Of a stretch of DNA of 64,000 nucleotides, positions 21,425 through 32,448 are shown one piece after another. Both the position numbers and the translations under genes were made by a program. The DNA lies in NCBI GenBank assembly GCA_029204225.1, contig CM055097.1, positions 30,223,785 to 30,287,784 of the forward strand, written 5' to 3'. Position 1 is the first letter of the stretch. Every line of letters starts with the position of its first letter. The stretch comes from Diphasiastrum complanatum. Taxonomy: Eukaryota > Streptophyta > Lycopodiopsida > Lycopodiales > Lycopodiaceae. The notes below the pieces were generated by a model. That model was not told the origin of the DNA. It searched no databases and saw only the letters and a list, made by a program, of their open reading frames with translations.

Positions 21425-21844
21425 TCATTAGAGGAGTTTTGAGCACCAAAAGGGCCTTTTGTCAAGATGCTGTTTTTGACTTTTCAACTATTCGACGTAC
21501 ACTTGGCCCAGTTATATATTTACGCCTGTGAAAGACCGTAACGTTGTTGCCGGTCGATTTCTTTTTTGGAACTTTCCGGTCATATTTTTATACAATTCAA
21601 AACTCCCGCCGGGCAGGCTCCCGACTTGTGATTGGACTGTAATTGCTGCCCGTGAATTTCCTAAGTGCCCAGGACCTAACACTTGTGGTTAAAGTAAGTC
21701 TATTTTGATCTAACCGTAGTTAGACTAACATACATGATTTACGAAAGACCGCCAACATTTATTACAAATTTGGTTATTTATTTTTATACTGATTCAACTA
21801 CATTTTGTTTCAAACTCTGTTGTTCATCTTCTTTTAGCTTTGCA
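21425..21844 (+). repeat. Conserved upstream block of family X, copy 3
   Basis: Diverged version of the blocks at 1293-1736 and 6489-6944: ATTAGAGGAGTTTTGAGCAC, AAAGGGCCTTTTGTCAAGAT, GCTGTTTTTGACTTT, then CTTTCCGGTCATATTTTTAT and TTGTGATTGGACTG. It ends at the copy 3 start codon. No reading frame of its own. Confidence 0.6.
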
Positions 21845-23256
21845 ATGGCTTCCGGAAGCCGTAGACCACGAAGCAATATTGTCTCAGTTTTTGTTTGTAA
21901 TGAAAAAGACTCTGATGGCTCTTGGATACCACGTATCTATAGAAAATTTCACTGGGTTCTCATGCATCCCTCCTCAAGAGGTGGTTTTGGTAAAAAGAGA
22001 AAATCAAATATGGATTATAGGAATTTTTGGAAAGGTAGAATTTTAGACTTCAAAGTTTCACCCAGTGGTCGATCCATTTTAGAGGTCTTGATTCAACATG
22101 TCTACATGCATAAGGAAATTAGAGTGGAAGGCATAAGTTCAAATGACAGACTCAAATGCAATTGTAAGTTTTGGAGAATTTTTTGCTTTGAGCTTTGCAT
22201 TAATCATTTAGATGTGTATCTGAGTATTTAAATGGCATATAGTTTTATGAATTTGTGCAGATTTGTATCCATCAAGCATAATCGAATGGCAACCTATACA
22301 ATCCCTTGTCGGCATCATGGACGTTATTCATTCTGGTATTGGTCTTCTGCAATACAAGAACCGCTCCACGAGATCACTTTTGGATTTTTGTATTTTCTTC
22401 TATGATTCATTTTACACACCATCCAGTTTAGGTGGAAAATTAGAGGCGATATCAGTACCCTCTTTCTCAAGCGAAGAATGGATTCTTCCAGATTCCACCA
22501 TAGCAGAGAGCTTCCGATCAAGGTTTTTTATGGACATTCAAAACTGTATGAAATGTAGCACAAGTTCAAAAAACAATAGATTGCACTAGTTTTTGCCTAT
22601 TGCAATTTTTGTTGATTTTTTTGTTGAATGTAATATTTGTAAAACAGTGACAATGTTCATTTGTAGTGATTTAATAGACAATATGTTATCAAGCCTCCTT
22701 GATGATCATTGGGATAAAAAGAGTAATGGCAATATCGAGTGCATAGTTAATAGATCGTCAGTGAAATTTAGATATCTTATAGAGAAACAAGTGCTTTCTT
22801 TAACATTTTATTATAGAAGATGGTCCAAAGTTGGCAATGGATGAAAAGCATTGGATCAGGATTTTACAGTGAATCATCAAGATCAAATAGAAATTCAAGT
22901 GAGGAAAAATAATTCTACTCTTACAACAATTGAGGTGGAAGAAGATTGGACACTCGATCACATTCGATCAGAGCTTACATTGCTGCAATATGATATTCCT
23001 AAACACTTCTGTTTTCGAGTCAACGAGAGATTGGTAGGTGTATGTGTATTTATTCCAGTACACATTTGAAATGACTTTCAATGATTTTATTTAAACATGT
23101 TTCAGTGTTTTCGGTATTGCAATATTTCATTTGACATAATCTCAATGTTGATATTGTTTAACAACTTTCTTTGATGTACAGGTAAGACCAAGACAAGAAA
23201 GTCGCATAGAGTGCAAGGACTTAAATAGAAGCGTAGAAATTGTTGAAACCGCATAA
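21845..23256 (+). pseudogene. Family X gene, copy 3 (longest copy)
   Basis: The fullest copy and the reference for the family. Exon 1 is 21845-22163 (MASGSRRPRSNIVSVFVCNE, WIPRIYRKFHWVLMHPSS, WKGRILDFKVSPSGRSI, NDRLKCN), ending at a GTAAGT donor. Exon 2 is 22261-23033 after TTTGTGCAG (LYPSSIIEWQ, IMDVIHSGIGLLQYK, SSEEWILPDSTIAESF). Exon 3 is 23182-23256 (VRPRQESRIECKD) ending TAA. Phases match at both junctions. Exon 2 carries TAG at 22587 and TGA at 22842 in an otherwise continuous frame; these may be nonsense changes or mark an intron I cannot place. The C-terminal module (IEVEEDWTLDHIRSEL, then FCFRVNERL) looks ubiquitin-like. Function unknown; not a host family I recognise. Confidence 0.65.
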
Positions 23257-23614
23257 ACATTGGGATGATAGACGAGCAACATCAATGTACTTTTTCAAAA
23301 AAAAAGGAATACAAAGAAGTCTCAAATGACTTCAAGATTTCATCAAGCAATTTGTATTTAGTGTTTTAAAAAATGTACATTGTTTTTGAAATCGATATAA
23401 TATATTTGTGGCATTCAGTAATAGCCCACTTTCTATTTGCCTATCTATTGTTCTATGGATCATCATGTGATGATATATTTCTATGTGTCTGTCGGATCTA
23501 TATTTACATTTCAATCAAAGGTGCCTGAGGCATATCCTCGAGCACTGTAACCTCATCCACGGATCCCCTGGCATGTTCATCCGAGGCACCTTCATGCTTG
23601 TAGGGCCTTGCACA

Positions 23615-25176
23615 TTATAGTAAAATTTTCAACATTTCATGCCGATATTGATGATTCGCATTTGTTGATACCTCAGGACATTGGAACTGCAAAAAAATAT
23701 ATCGAGTGTATGTATGTATTAGCCAATGTATTAAAATATATAAATTCACAAAGTTAACAATGTATCATCAGGATAATGGAACATTGAAAAAAATACCTCA
23801 CAGATACTAGCATCTGGAGGTTGCACCATATACCAATCCAAGAACGATTTAACGTTCCAGATTGAATACCATCCGCCGCTAAAAGCATCGTCTTGTTGCG
23901 AAGACTAAGAAATCACAACAAAAAATTGTTAAATCATAATTCAATATAATTCTAAACTATATGCCATCATGCAAATAAAATATGTAAAAAGATTCCTTTT
24001 ACCTTTGCATCAACAACCTCTATGTTGGTATTTACAACCAACCCATCCGGCCTGGGCAATAGCTCCACCATCCTTCTGTACATGGATTTAATCATGGAAT
24101 GGGTGGCATACAAAGAATTCATTGTCATGCACATAGGTGTGCAGCTTCCAGTCGTATCCACTTTCATGGATATGACGTGCACACTCCAATGTTTGCTGCC
24201 AGAAAGAGACAAGCAATGAATTACTGGAATCTATAAGAGTTTCCAAAAGAAAAATCTTACAAAAAACAGATATTACAAGAAAAAACTATCTTACTTTGAA
24301 CAGCATGGGATGATGAACAATGATGCCTCTTTGCTAGTGTGCCTGAAGATCCTTCTGGCTTTTCTCTCTTTATTTAACAGATGCCCAAAAAATGGAGATA
24401 CAACAAAAATCTCCTTCGTGACTGTATATGTATATTTATGTAGATAGTATGCACAAGCAGATTCAACTATTGTGTCTGAGATATATGTGGTCTTGTCTTT
24501 TAGCTCCCTACAATGCGGATCTTTGATACACATTGCAAAATTGATATCGTCTATACAAAACATAAACTCCCCTCCGAGATCATCTATTTTCTTGGCTATA
24601 TACAGGTCAAAATCAATGTACCTCTCAGAATCAAAAAATCTGTCATTAGGTTCATTCAGAAGTCTGATGTGCAACTCTTTATCAGTTGCATCAACATAAA
24701 AAACAATCATGTCTACCACTGTATTTAGGTCATCCTCATGTATACAAGGAGAATCGTGCAGTTGAAGATCAGGGTACGGGAGGACTCTCAACCAGTGGAA
24801 TTGTGGACGTACTAGCCAGATCTTTTCTAATGGAAGGAGGTGAGGGTGAAGAGCTGGGAGACCTGGGCTTGGCTTGCGAATGCTTGGGCTGTGCTTGCTT
24901 TCTCTTTTTGCAGGGTGGGACAGGCCCCCTTTCAAGAGGAACTTGCCTCTGTGTGAATCCAGACTTAAAAATGCTATCATAGGTGTTTCGAAGCCTCATG
25001 CGGTAGAAGGCTGCTTTCGAGATCAGAACTTTGGTGCTCCTCTACAAGGCCCTGATGTCCCTCAACCATGGACGGCTAGGTCTACCGCGTCTTTGCGGAC
25101 GTACGGGTTCAGATGTCTGGGGACGGGATGAATGAACGAAATTGGTAAGCCTAGCGGTTTGCTTCATCCGAGCCAT
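23615..25176 (-). pseudogene. Histone H3-like N-terminus joined to Ulp1-like (C48) protease domain
   Basis: ATG at 25176 opens MARMKQTAR, matching the H3 tail except T3M; it continues to RPSRPWLRDIRAL, a TAG at 25044-25042 where H3 has Gln (CAG), then RSTKVLISKAAFYR, collinear with the H3 alphaN-alpha1 segment. The frame runs on through a basic, Pro/Ser-rich linker (PPCKKRKQAQ) to a stop near 24770; the Ulp1 domain continues in the next frame, implying a one-base shift. Ulp1 exons: to 24295, 24195-24003, 23904-23797 and 23686-23615, all with GT-AG borders and matching phases. Marks: SPFFGHLL, LFIIPCCS|NKHWSVHVI (catalytic His present), TMNSL where DSL is expected, and QQDDAFSGGWY where Q...DCG is expected, so Asp is Asn and Cys is Gly. 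SUMO-protease activity is therefore unlikely. Ulp1 domains of this kind are common in plant DNA transposons. It is convergent with family X copy 3. Confidence 0.72.
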
Positions 25177-25477
25177 TGAAGCCGAATATCTATACTACGT
25201 GAGGACATAGACACAACAGAAGAGACACTGGGAACTCTAACCGTGATATCTCTACGACGCGAGAGAGTGGCAGAGTCAAGCGGGGAGAGGCAGGGGCTCG
25301 CGTGATGGCGATATTGAGGAAGTCAAGCTGATATCGCTACGACGCAAGAGGGTGTAAGGAACAAGCATGGGGAGGAGGTCGCTTTCGTGATGGCAATATC
25401 ACGAATGCATTTCGTATGGATGCAATCAAACGTGCCAGCAAATTATGCGAAAACCTGTACAATCCCCGGGAATGGAC

Positions 25478-25830
25478 TTATATAGGGGAGAAAAATTGGC
25501 ACGTGTGAATACCAGCGACATGTGGCCCAGTCAATAGCTGATATGTGGAACGACATGTCTGTATACGCACGTGTGAAACTGCACGTCTGGATCAACATGT
25601 GTGGGAACCCACATGGAGACACGTGGCCGAATGGATCAGTGACATGTGTTCTCGCACGTATAGGCTCGCACGTGTGGTCATGTGGCCCAATCAGTACCTG
25701 ATGTGTGGGACCTACACCTCTGTATCCGCACGTGTGAAACTTGCACGTGTGTCCACGTGGTCCAATGGTTTAGTGACGTGTGTTCTGGCACGTGTGATCT
25801 TGCACGTGTGGGCACGTGGGCAAATGTCAG
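25478..25830 (-). promoter_or_regulatory. TATA box and G-box array
   Basis: On the minus strand TATATAA lies at 25484-25478, about 300 bp before the ATG at 25176. Upstream of it (25497-25820) I count about ten CACGTG hexamers embedded in irregular repeats (GCACGTGTGAAAC, GACACGTGGCC, TTGCACGTGTG), plus ACATGT variants. CACGTG is the plant bZIP/bHLH (PIF-type) site. Between TATA box and ATG, 25190-25440 contains diverged repeats with GATATC(T/G)CTACGACGC, probably leader sequence. Confidence 0.6.
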
Positions 25831-25869
25831 ATTGACGCGTATTGTTTGAACAATGGTACTTCCACCTTG

Positions 25870-27491
25870 TCATTTCATGTTGACCCTTTTCCAGCTTGGT
25901 GCCCTCAGGTATTCTTGGAGTTGCTCTTCACTATTCAGCATCATTACAATCCTCCAAGATGGCTGAGGCTTCAAGGCATTCACTAGACTACTAAGTTTTG
26001 GATATTCCTCAGTGGTTATCTTCTTTAGGCCGCCTCGTTCTCTTGAATGTCCTTCTGAAATCATCCGACTCTTTTCTATCATCAGATTGCCTTTGGATTT
26101 TCTCTACGGATTTCTCTGGCAACTTCCTTGGAGGTTTTGCCAAATAGTCATCTAGGGTTGTGGCACCTTTGGTGGTTGGTTTGTCACAGGTACCACTTTT
26201 ACTCCTTGGAAGTGATGAAGAAAGCCCCATAGAAGGTTGCACATTGTCATCAAAATCTGGGGGTTGGTCTTGGTCTAGGAAGTCAGTTCCGGGTGGTGAA
26301 AATGGTAGTCGAGTGACGGGTGGTGGGTTAGTGATGAGGTCATAAACGGTTAATGAATTGTTTCGAAAGATGGTTATTGGATTTAAGGGAGTGTGTGGTA
26401 ACCATAGTGTTAGAGGTGGAGGTAGTTGAATAGGTGGAGGGAAATAGTGAAGGTTCAAGGAAAAAGGATGGTGAATTGGAAAAATAGGAGAGTTGGGTGT
26501 AATTGGAGGAATCTACAGTAGGGTTAGGGAGGGTCGTGGTGGTGGATCCTTGAAGTGACCTGCACCTAGTTGGTTGATTGACTGTTGGCTCTGCTCAGGA
26601 GCTCCAGATCCATCTTAGTCGCCGTCTTTCTTTAGCACCGATATGCCTGCATCAAGTCTACGGGACATATTCCATGTAAGGTCCAGTTGTTGCTTGGATC
26701 GGAGGAGTGCCTCCTGGACTTTATTCAAGCTCTCTTGAAGTGCTACGAACTTTTTGTTGTTTTCTTCTTCAACAATCTGCACGTTCTTCTTTAGGGCTTC
26801 ATGCTGCTTTATTAGTGCTACATATTTTTCCATTTTTATCACAACACCTGGAGGAATGGGAATGTTGATGTCTTCGGCCCTTATTGGTTGCTTGACCATC
26901 GTCATCACGTCAGTTAATCCCTTATTCTCAAAAGTCAAGAGATCTACTTGATGCTTAAGCTGGTCTTTTGCACTTGTTGTAAAGACTGGAGCTGGATTGA
27001 GAATTTATTCTGCTCCTCTTGTCTCTTGGCCTTTTCATTTTTCATTTCTTCCAAGGCTGCTTGTACTTCTGAATCGTGTTGCAGCTCCTGGTTTCTCGCT
27101 TTTAACTATTCTTCTTGTCGGACTTGCTGGTCAACCAACCAATGGAGGTGGTATGAGGTCTCAGCGTGCCATTTCATGGATTGCTTGGCCCTTTCTGATA
27201 GGTTATCAAAACTTGGAAGGGTTGGGAATTCAATAGGTCGACGGTGGAAAGATGGGAAACAAAATTGAGGAACCGTGGATGGGTAGGCAGAGAGATGGTA
27301 GGTTGTGTAGTTACAAGGGTGGTAGTATTATCGGGAATGGAAAGAATGGCGGTATTATCTGGAATGGAGGCTGTATTATCAAGGGTAGAGGTTAGTGGTG
27401 AATCTTGTGTAGCCTCTACGGAAACGTTCTCCTCCTTCTCCTCCACAATGTCATCTTCATCACAATAGCCTAATGCGTCTGATGAAAACAA
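25870..27491 (-). pseudogene. Degenerate reading frame: acidic, coiled-coil, Pro-rich, basic
   Basis: I do not recognise this gene. Segments in order on the minus strand: an acidic/Thr-rich start (27491-27174; MFSSDALGYCDEDD); a predicted coiled coil (26938-26615; MEKYVALIKQHEALKKNVQI with heptad-like Leu/Val); after stops at about 26615 and 26522 in the same frame, a Pro-rich stretch (YFPPPIQLPPPLTLWLP) and a basic, Ser-rich tail ending near 26009; then in another frame TTEEYPKLSSLVNALKPQ to 25870. At least two stops and two frameshifts mean it is not translated whole. It ends about 40 bp from the G-box array of the next gene. It may be a gag-like or accessory protein of a mobile element. 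Confidence 0.4.
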
Positions 27492-29935
27492 CTTGTTTTG
27501 GAGATGAGGGATCTGTCACAAGAAATATAAAACCATTGCCCATGTGGGGAAATCCCAAAATTTCCTAGTTCAACAGTGATTTTCCCGTTTATATATGGGG
27601 GTTTTGGAATGTCCAAGTAGGAAAATGTTTTTCCTATTTGCAATGGATCTCCAAGGTTTTCTAACTAGGAAATTGGTTCAACCTATGTAGGAAAACTTGT
27701 AATGTAATCTAGGTAAATCTAAATGATCAAGAAATGTATATGTAATTCACATTTTTCCTATTTTGCAAAAATTATGAATATGTAAGTAAAGTTAGATTGT
27801 GATGTAGGTATTCACACACAATTTATGAACACCTAAGAAAACTTGCATTGTCATGTAGGTAATTCCAAATCATGAAAGATATGATTTGCAATTCACATTC
27901 TACTTATGTATCACAATCTATATATACTTTTTTTTTATCTAAAAATACATTAAAACATCAATAAAATGTAAAAACACAAATAATTAGAAGCACTAATAAA
28001 ATGTATAAAGGAAAACTAAATAAATTAAACCCTTAAATAGAACCCCTAAATGTCGAATTTAAGCAAACTAAAAACACACAAAATGTCAAAATTGAAAACA
28101 TTAAAAGTTCTAAGAAAATGCAAGTTCATCAAATTAAAAGCCCAAAAAATGAGATTAATTTAAGACATTGAAAGCCCTAAAAAATTCTAAGGATTAAAAT
28201 ATTAAAAGCTCAAAAGGCATTACTTGTCATTCGTGGCATAAGGACAAGTGAATATTGCCTTTTTTGTGATTGGTCTAGCTTCAAATGTTCCTCATTGTCC
28301 ATTTGTTCAATTGTTGATCTTTGATTCATGACATGTATTTATTTTCAGAATCTTGACTGATTTGAGTTCATGGGAAATGTTGGAAGATAACTTGTATTGC
28401 AAAGCTTTATTGCTAGTACATTCTTCTTGTGCTTCAGTATGAATTCAGCCTCTTTCCCTCATTAGACATTATTGTTTCAAGACTAAAACAAGCAGCATGT
28501 GGGTTTACTTGTAGTTTTGCAATGAGAAAGCAATTCCAGCATGTCTTTCACTTTTCACCCTTGGCTATCTTGTTTCTTTTTTGGAGTGCATCTGTGTCAT
28601 GATGTTGCTTTGCATTTTGTTTTCTTTTAACTCATTTTCCCACTCGTAGGTCTAGTGACTGAATAACATCTCTACAGGGAAGATTGCTTATTGTTTTATT
28701 ATCATAGATAAAAAGGGTTTATCCGTTTTCCTTCTCTTTCTCGGCTCATTCATTGCTTTGATCATATTCTGATTATTTGTAGTGCTGTAAAACATGTTAC
28801 TTTTCATATATTTTTCAAAATAAATATTGCATAAATTATTTTAAAAAATGGTCTGAATTGCAAGCTCATGTCTCTGTGTAATGTCTAATTTGACTGTGGA
28901 CCTACTTTGAGGTTCATTTCGCTCTTTCTTATCGTGTTATTTCATTTCGAAAGGTATTGTATGCAAAATATGCACATCTGTAGAATGCTATCAGGAATAA
29001 TAATTGAAGAAGTGAACGTCGAATGGCTGAGTATTATTTGAGAAAGCCTTTCTTAATTAGGTTCACTTGATATCTACAATTTCGCATGAGCATGTTTTTC
29101 TCAGACTTCTATCATAGTTAGCGCGTATGATTTGTTCACTTAATTACCTAAATACAAAACTACATCACTAGAAATGGGATAGCACATTCCTAGTAGTGAT
29201 AATCAGCTGTCAAGTGCTGGTATTTTGAGCCTTTAGTTTAACTCGGGCTCAATATTAGACTACATGTATTATCAAACATAATCGAGCATTTGACCTCCAG
29301 CTTGACTAGATAAACACATTGGATCTACTCATGTTACTGTTCCTAGATTTTGTACGCAGACTACAACTTTCTGGCTCCCAGATTGATATATTTAATTGTC
29401 GGGATGCGTTCTTTTGTTATCATCTGGATTCTACATGTTGACTTAGTATTGCAAAATTCCTTTTGTTCAGAAAGTGTTGGTCTCGGGCTTGGGATGTGAG
29501 TGTGAGCTCACCGTTCAGTTTAAGTATTAATTCTTGAAGCTTTTAACAAATGTTACGTTGTCTTTTCCTACTCTGTATAGTACCTTTTTGGTGCCCATAC
29601 GGGGCATACGGCTACCTCACCAAAACAGATGTTCGCTTTTGCAAGCAACGATAATCAGCTATTTTTTTCGTATATCGCGTACTTTCTGCTTACATTATTA
29701 CTTTATTTCTGTGCGCTATTTACTGATTGTATCTCATTTAAAAATGTGAATTACCTCTAGAGTCTCTACCCTCTCCTCCTCATATATATGCTCATATATA
29801 TGTTTCAAAATGTGTGTGCAATAATTACTTGTACATCCCAAAAAAATCATAGACTATTATTATTATTAGCCCTAAGTTTCCTGCATCATCATAAATTGCA
29901 AGTCAATTCTGTTTGTGCTAAATGGATTAATGCAG
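27492..29935. other. Intergenic AT-rich DNA
   Basis: No supported gene. Near 27530-27690 there are repeated TTTCCTA/TAGGAAA motifs in both orientations (TTTCCTAGTT and AACTAGGAAA), resembling the foldback at 5120-5392 in composition but much more degraded. The rest is AT-rich. Confidence 0.5.
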
Positions 29936-30104
29936 GGCTGTGATGGCTATGTGCTCATAGATTCGACTATTGGAAACCCATTTGAGAAGGAAGCAGGTGC
30001 TTGATGTTATCGACAATGCCAAGGCTCAGCTGGAGGCGAAGTGTCTAGGAATGGTGTCATGCGCAAATATCCCTGCGTTTGTAGCCCACGACAACATATT
30101 TTTC
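29936..30104 (+). pseudogene. Class III peroxidase exon remnant
   Basis: The exon follows TTAATGCAG and begins GCDGYVLIDSTIGNPFEKEA, matching the GCDGS-V-L-L-D segment (calcium-binding Asp) after the classical first intron of plant class III peroxidases. A deletion/frameshift near 30000 removes the usual linker, then VIDNAKAQLEAKCLG and VSCANIP follow (functional enzymes have VSCADI), and the exon ends at a GTAAG donor at 30105. The upstream exon with the distal catalytic His and the downstream heme-His exon are not recognisable nearby, so this is an isolated relic. Confidence 0.75.
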
Positions 30105-30274
30105 GTAAGAAATTCAACGTTATCACGATGAGAATATTTCAGGAATTTTCAGCAGTTGATAATTTAATCCACCCAATAAAATTCCGGGTCACTTTTACAA
30201 TCCAGGAAGGACATAGTCATGCCAAGCGCATAGTTCATCTTGTAGCTTGTACTTATTCTTGCTTTTGACATATA

Positions 30275-30420
30275 CATTAGGGGAAATATGGGCTTAAAAT
30301 GGATCCTTTCAAAAATTTCACTTTAGAGAGGTTAAGTAGAGAGAGAATGAAAACCGGTAACTTCTGATCACCGTTTTCCGAGTTTTCGGCCTTACCCGAC
30401 GTTTAACTAGTATGGTTAAC
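30275..30420 (+). repeat. Possible family X-type upstream block before gene Y
   Basis: CATTAGGGGAAATATGGGC then AAAATGGATCCTTTC resembles the start of the family X upstream block (TATTAGGGGATATTAGAAC, AAAATGGGCCCTTTC); about two thirds of the first 36 bases agree by eye. It lies about 400 bp 5' of gene Y. Similarity further in is weak. Confidence 0.4.
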
Positions 30421-30679
30421 TTCAGATAATAGTTAGTTAAGCATGAGATGTAATAACTTCTCTTCATGCTCGTTCCAAAATTTGGGACTAGACCTTCAAG
30501 ACTAAAAATCTTGGTGGGCTTAATGCAAAAACTGAAGCGGGAGAGGCAGAACTTTTGAAATCATTGTATGCTTATTGTGAAATATGAAGCGGGACGATTT
30601 TTAAATGCGACATAAACATTACAAAAGTAAGGAATGCTAGATTTATTCATATTGATTTATTGTAGTTTGATTCATTTAC

Positions 30680-32448
30680 ATGATTGTAGCTTTAACAATG
30701 GCAATGTTCCATTTGCATGTTGCTCTTCCGATGGAATGCACTCCAATTATTAAGAAAAATTCGAAAGTTGTAGAGAATGCTGCTGCAATAGTTAGAGAAT
30801 GGAGAATGAATAATCATATGAATATAGATTTGTGGGTGGATGGATCAATTTATCCTAATGATCCAGCTAACTCATCTTCTCAGATATGTATGTGAAGGAA
30901 ATAGCGGATTATTTGGATATTGTCGAAGGTTGTGTGATATTGGAATGCATAGCATATCTTGTCTTAATCAACAATTATAGTTTGCTAATCAACAATTGCA
31001 ACGTGCAAATCAACAATTGCTTCATTATGTGCAACACACTCGTGCTGAAAACAATGCACTCAAGAATGCTATGTCAGAGTTGAATGCTACTGTCACTACT
31101 CTTCGGGGATCAAACCAAGAAATGTTAGAATCCATGAAAAAGTTGCGATCCGAGAGTTTAAAATCTGATGTTGATATAAAAGTTATCAATAAGGTAATGA
31201 TGAAGAGGAAAAGAAAGAGAGTACTGATGAAGAACATTGATGACTTATCTACACATAGCGGCAATCAGAAAAAAAGAATTCGAGTATTCAAGTATGTTGT
31301 CATATAAACTGTTTATTTGATTTGTATATGTCATTTAAGTTTGATTTGCACTTGATAACATGGATTATTTATTTATTAAGCATAATTTGAGTTTCATATG
31401 TTTGTTGCAGATCATGTTTGGTGGCAAAGAACTATTTAACAGATCGTTCATGCATTGGATCATCTTTAAGTCATGTTTTACCAAGAAAGTCAGCAAAAGA
31501 AATGATAAAAAATGCTCGGTTTGAAAAAATGAAAAATGAAATTGTAGAGACTGTTTTGATTAAGGTTCAATCATACTTGGATGCGAATGTGATACAAGGT
31601 GCATGTGATTTATCTGGAATTAGCAGAAATGCTTATTCTACTTTTTTTAGAATAGTTAAAGAAGCTTTTTCCCAAGTGATGGTGAAGAAAATTTATCTTC
31701 CGCATCCATATCGGGTAAGATTAGCTAGAAATTTTTATAATGACGGAATGTTCAAAGTAGTTGGCGAACCACTTCATATAACTGAATTATACAAATCAAA
31801 ATATGGTGAGCTCAATTACAACGATTGTAATAATATTTTCCGTGATATTGGAAATGTTCTAAAATACATTATTCGATTCTATAGACTAGACGAACATCAA
31901 GTAAATGGAAAGATCATTATTGTAATAAAATTGGATGAATCTGAAATCATCATGGGTCAGAAGTTGGAACGAGTGAGTGTCACTTTGATGAACAAAATTT
32001 CAGATACAAATGATCGAACGTTTAGTGTTCAATCAGAAAATCACATATGGTGGTTGGCGGCATTCTAGGTATACATTTCAATTTTTATTTAGAATAACTT
32101 TATCAACAATTCATACCTTGCCAGTTTTTATTGACATGTCATGCATTACTTGTTTCTCTACAGGTCTTGAAAGAGGACCATAAAATACTTTCATGGATAT
32201 TTTCAAGAACAAATTATGGGAAAACTATAAAGAGACATTTGGAGGGTGAGAAATTTACAGTAGAAAACCATGGAAGTTTTCGATTTCAATGGTACCTTGT
32301 AGGGGATTTGAAAACATTAAAATGTATGTATAATGTCTCTCATGGGACAACATCAAAGCATCCATGTCTTTATTGCATGAAAGATTGCTACAATATGGAC
32401 GATCAACAAACACTGGCCCAACACGAGAAGTTGAAGATCCAAATATGA
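30680..32448 (+). pseudogene. Gene Y: coiled coil plus transposase-like core (degenerate)
   Basis: Multi-exon remnant. 30690-30885 encodes a start-like segment (MECTPIIKKN, VVENAAAIVREW). After shifts, 30985-31290 encodes a coiled coil (LQRANQQLLHYVQ, ENNALKNAMSELN) and a lysine-rich segment. The intron runs from GTATG near 31291 to TTGTTGCAG at about 31411. The next exon (to 32068) has an HTH-like piece (LSGISRNAYSTFFRIV) and KIIIVIKLDESEI. It ends in an in-frame TAG beside a possible donor; 32165-32400 continues EDHKILSWIF, YLVGDLKTLKCMY and SKHPCLYC. The order D...GD-x-K...CxxC resembles an uncharacterised protein family I recall from invertebrate and fungal genomes and suggests an RNase H-fold transposase; this is inference. 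No named family assigned. Confidence 0.45.

Noticed and set aside
23615-25176. Selenocysteine or read-through at the TAG in the H3-like part
   Set aside because: TAG is not a selenocysteine codon, and a frameshift is also needed downstream; decay from CAG is simpler.
25497-25830. CRISPR-like array
   Set aside because: The repeats are imperfect, unevenly spaced and lack unique spacers of constant length; this is a plant nuclear context with G-box repeats.
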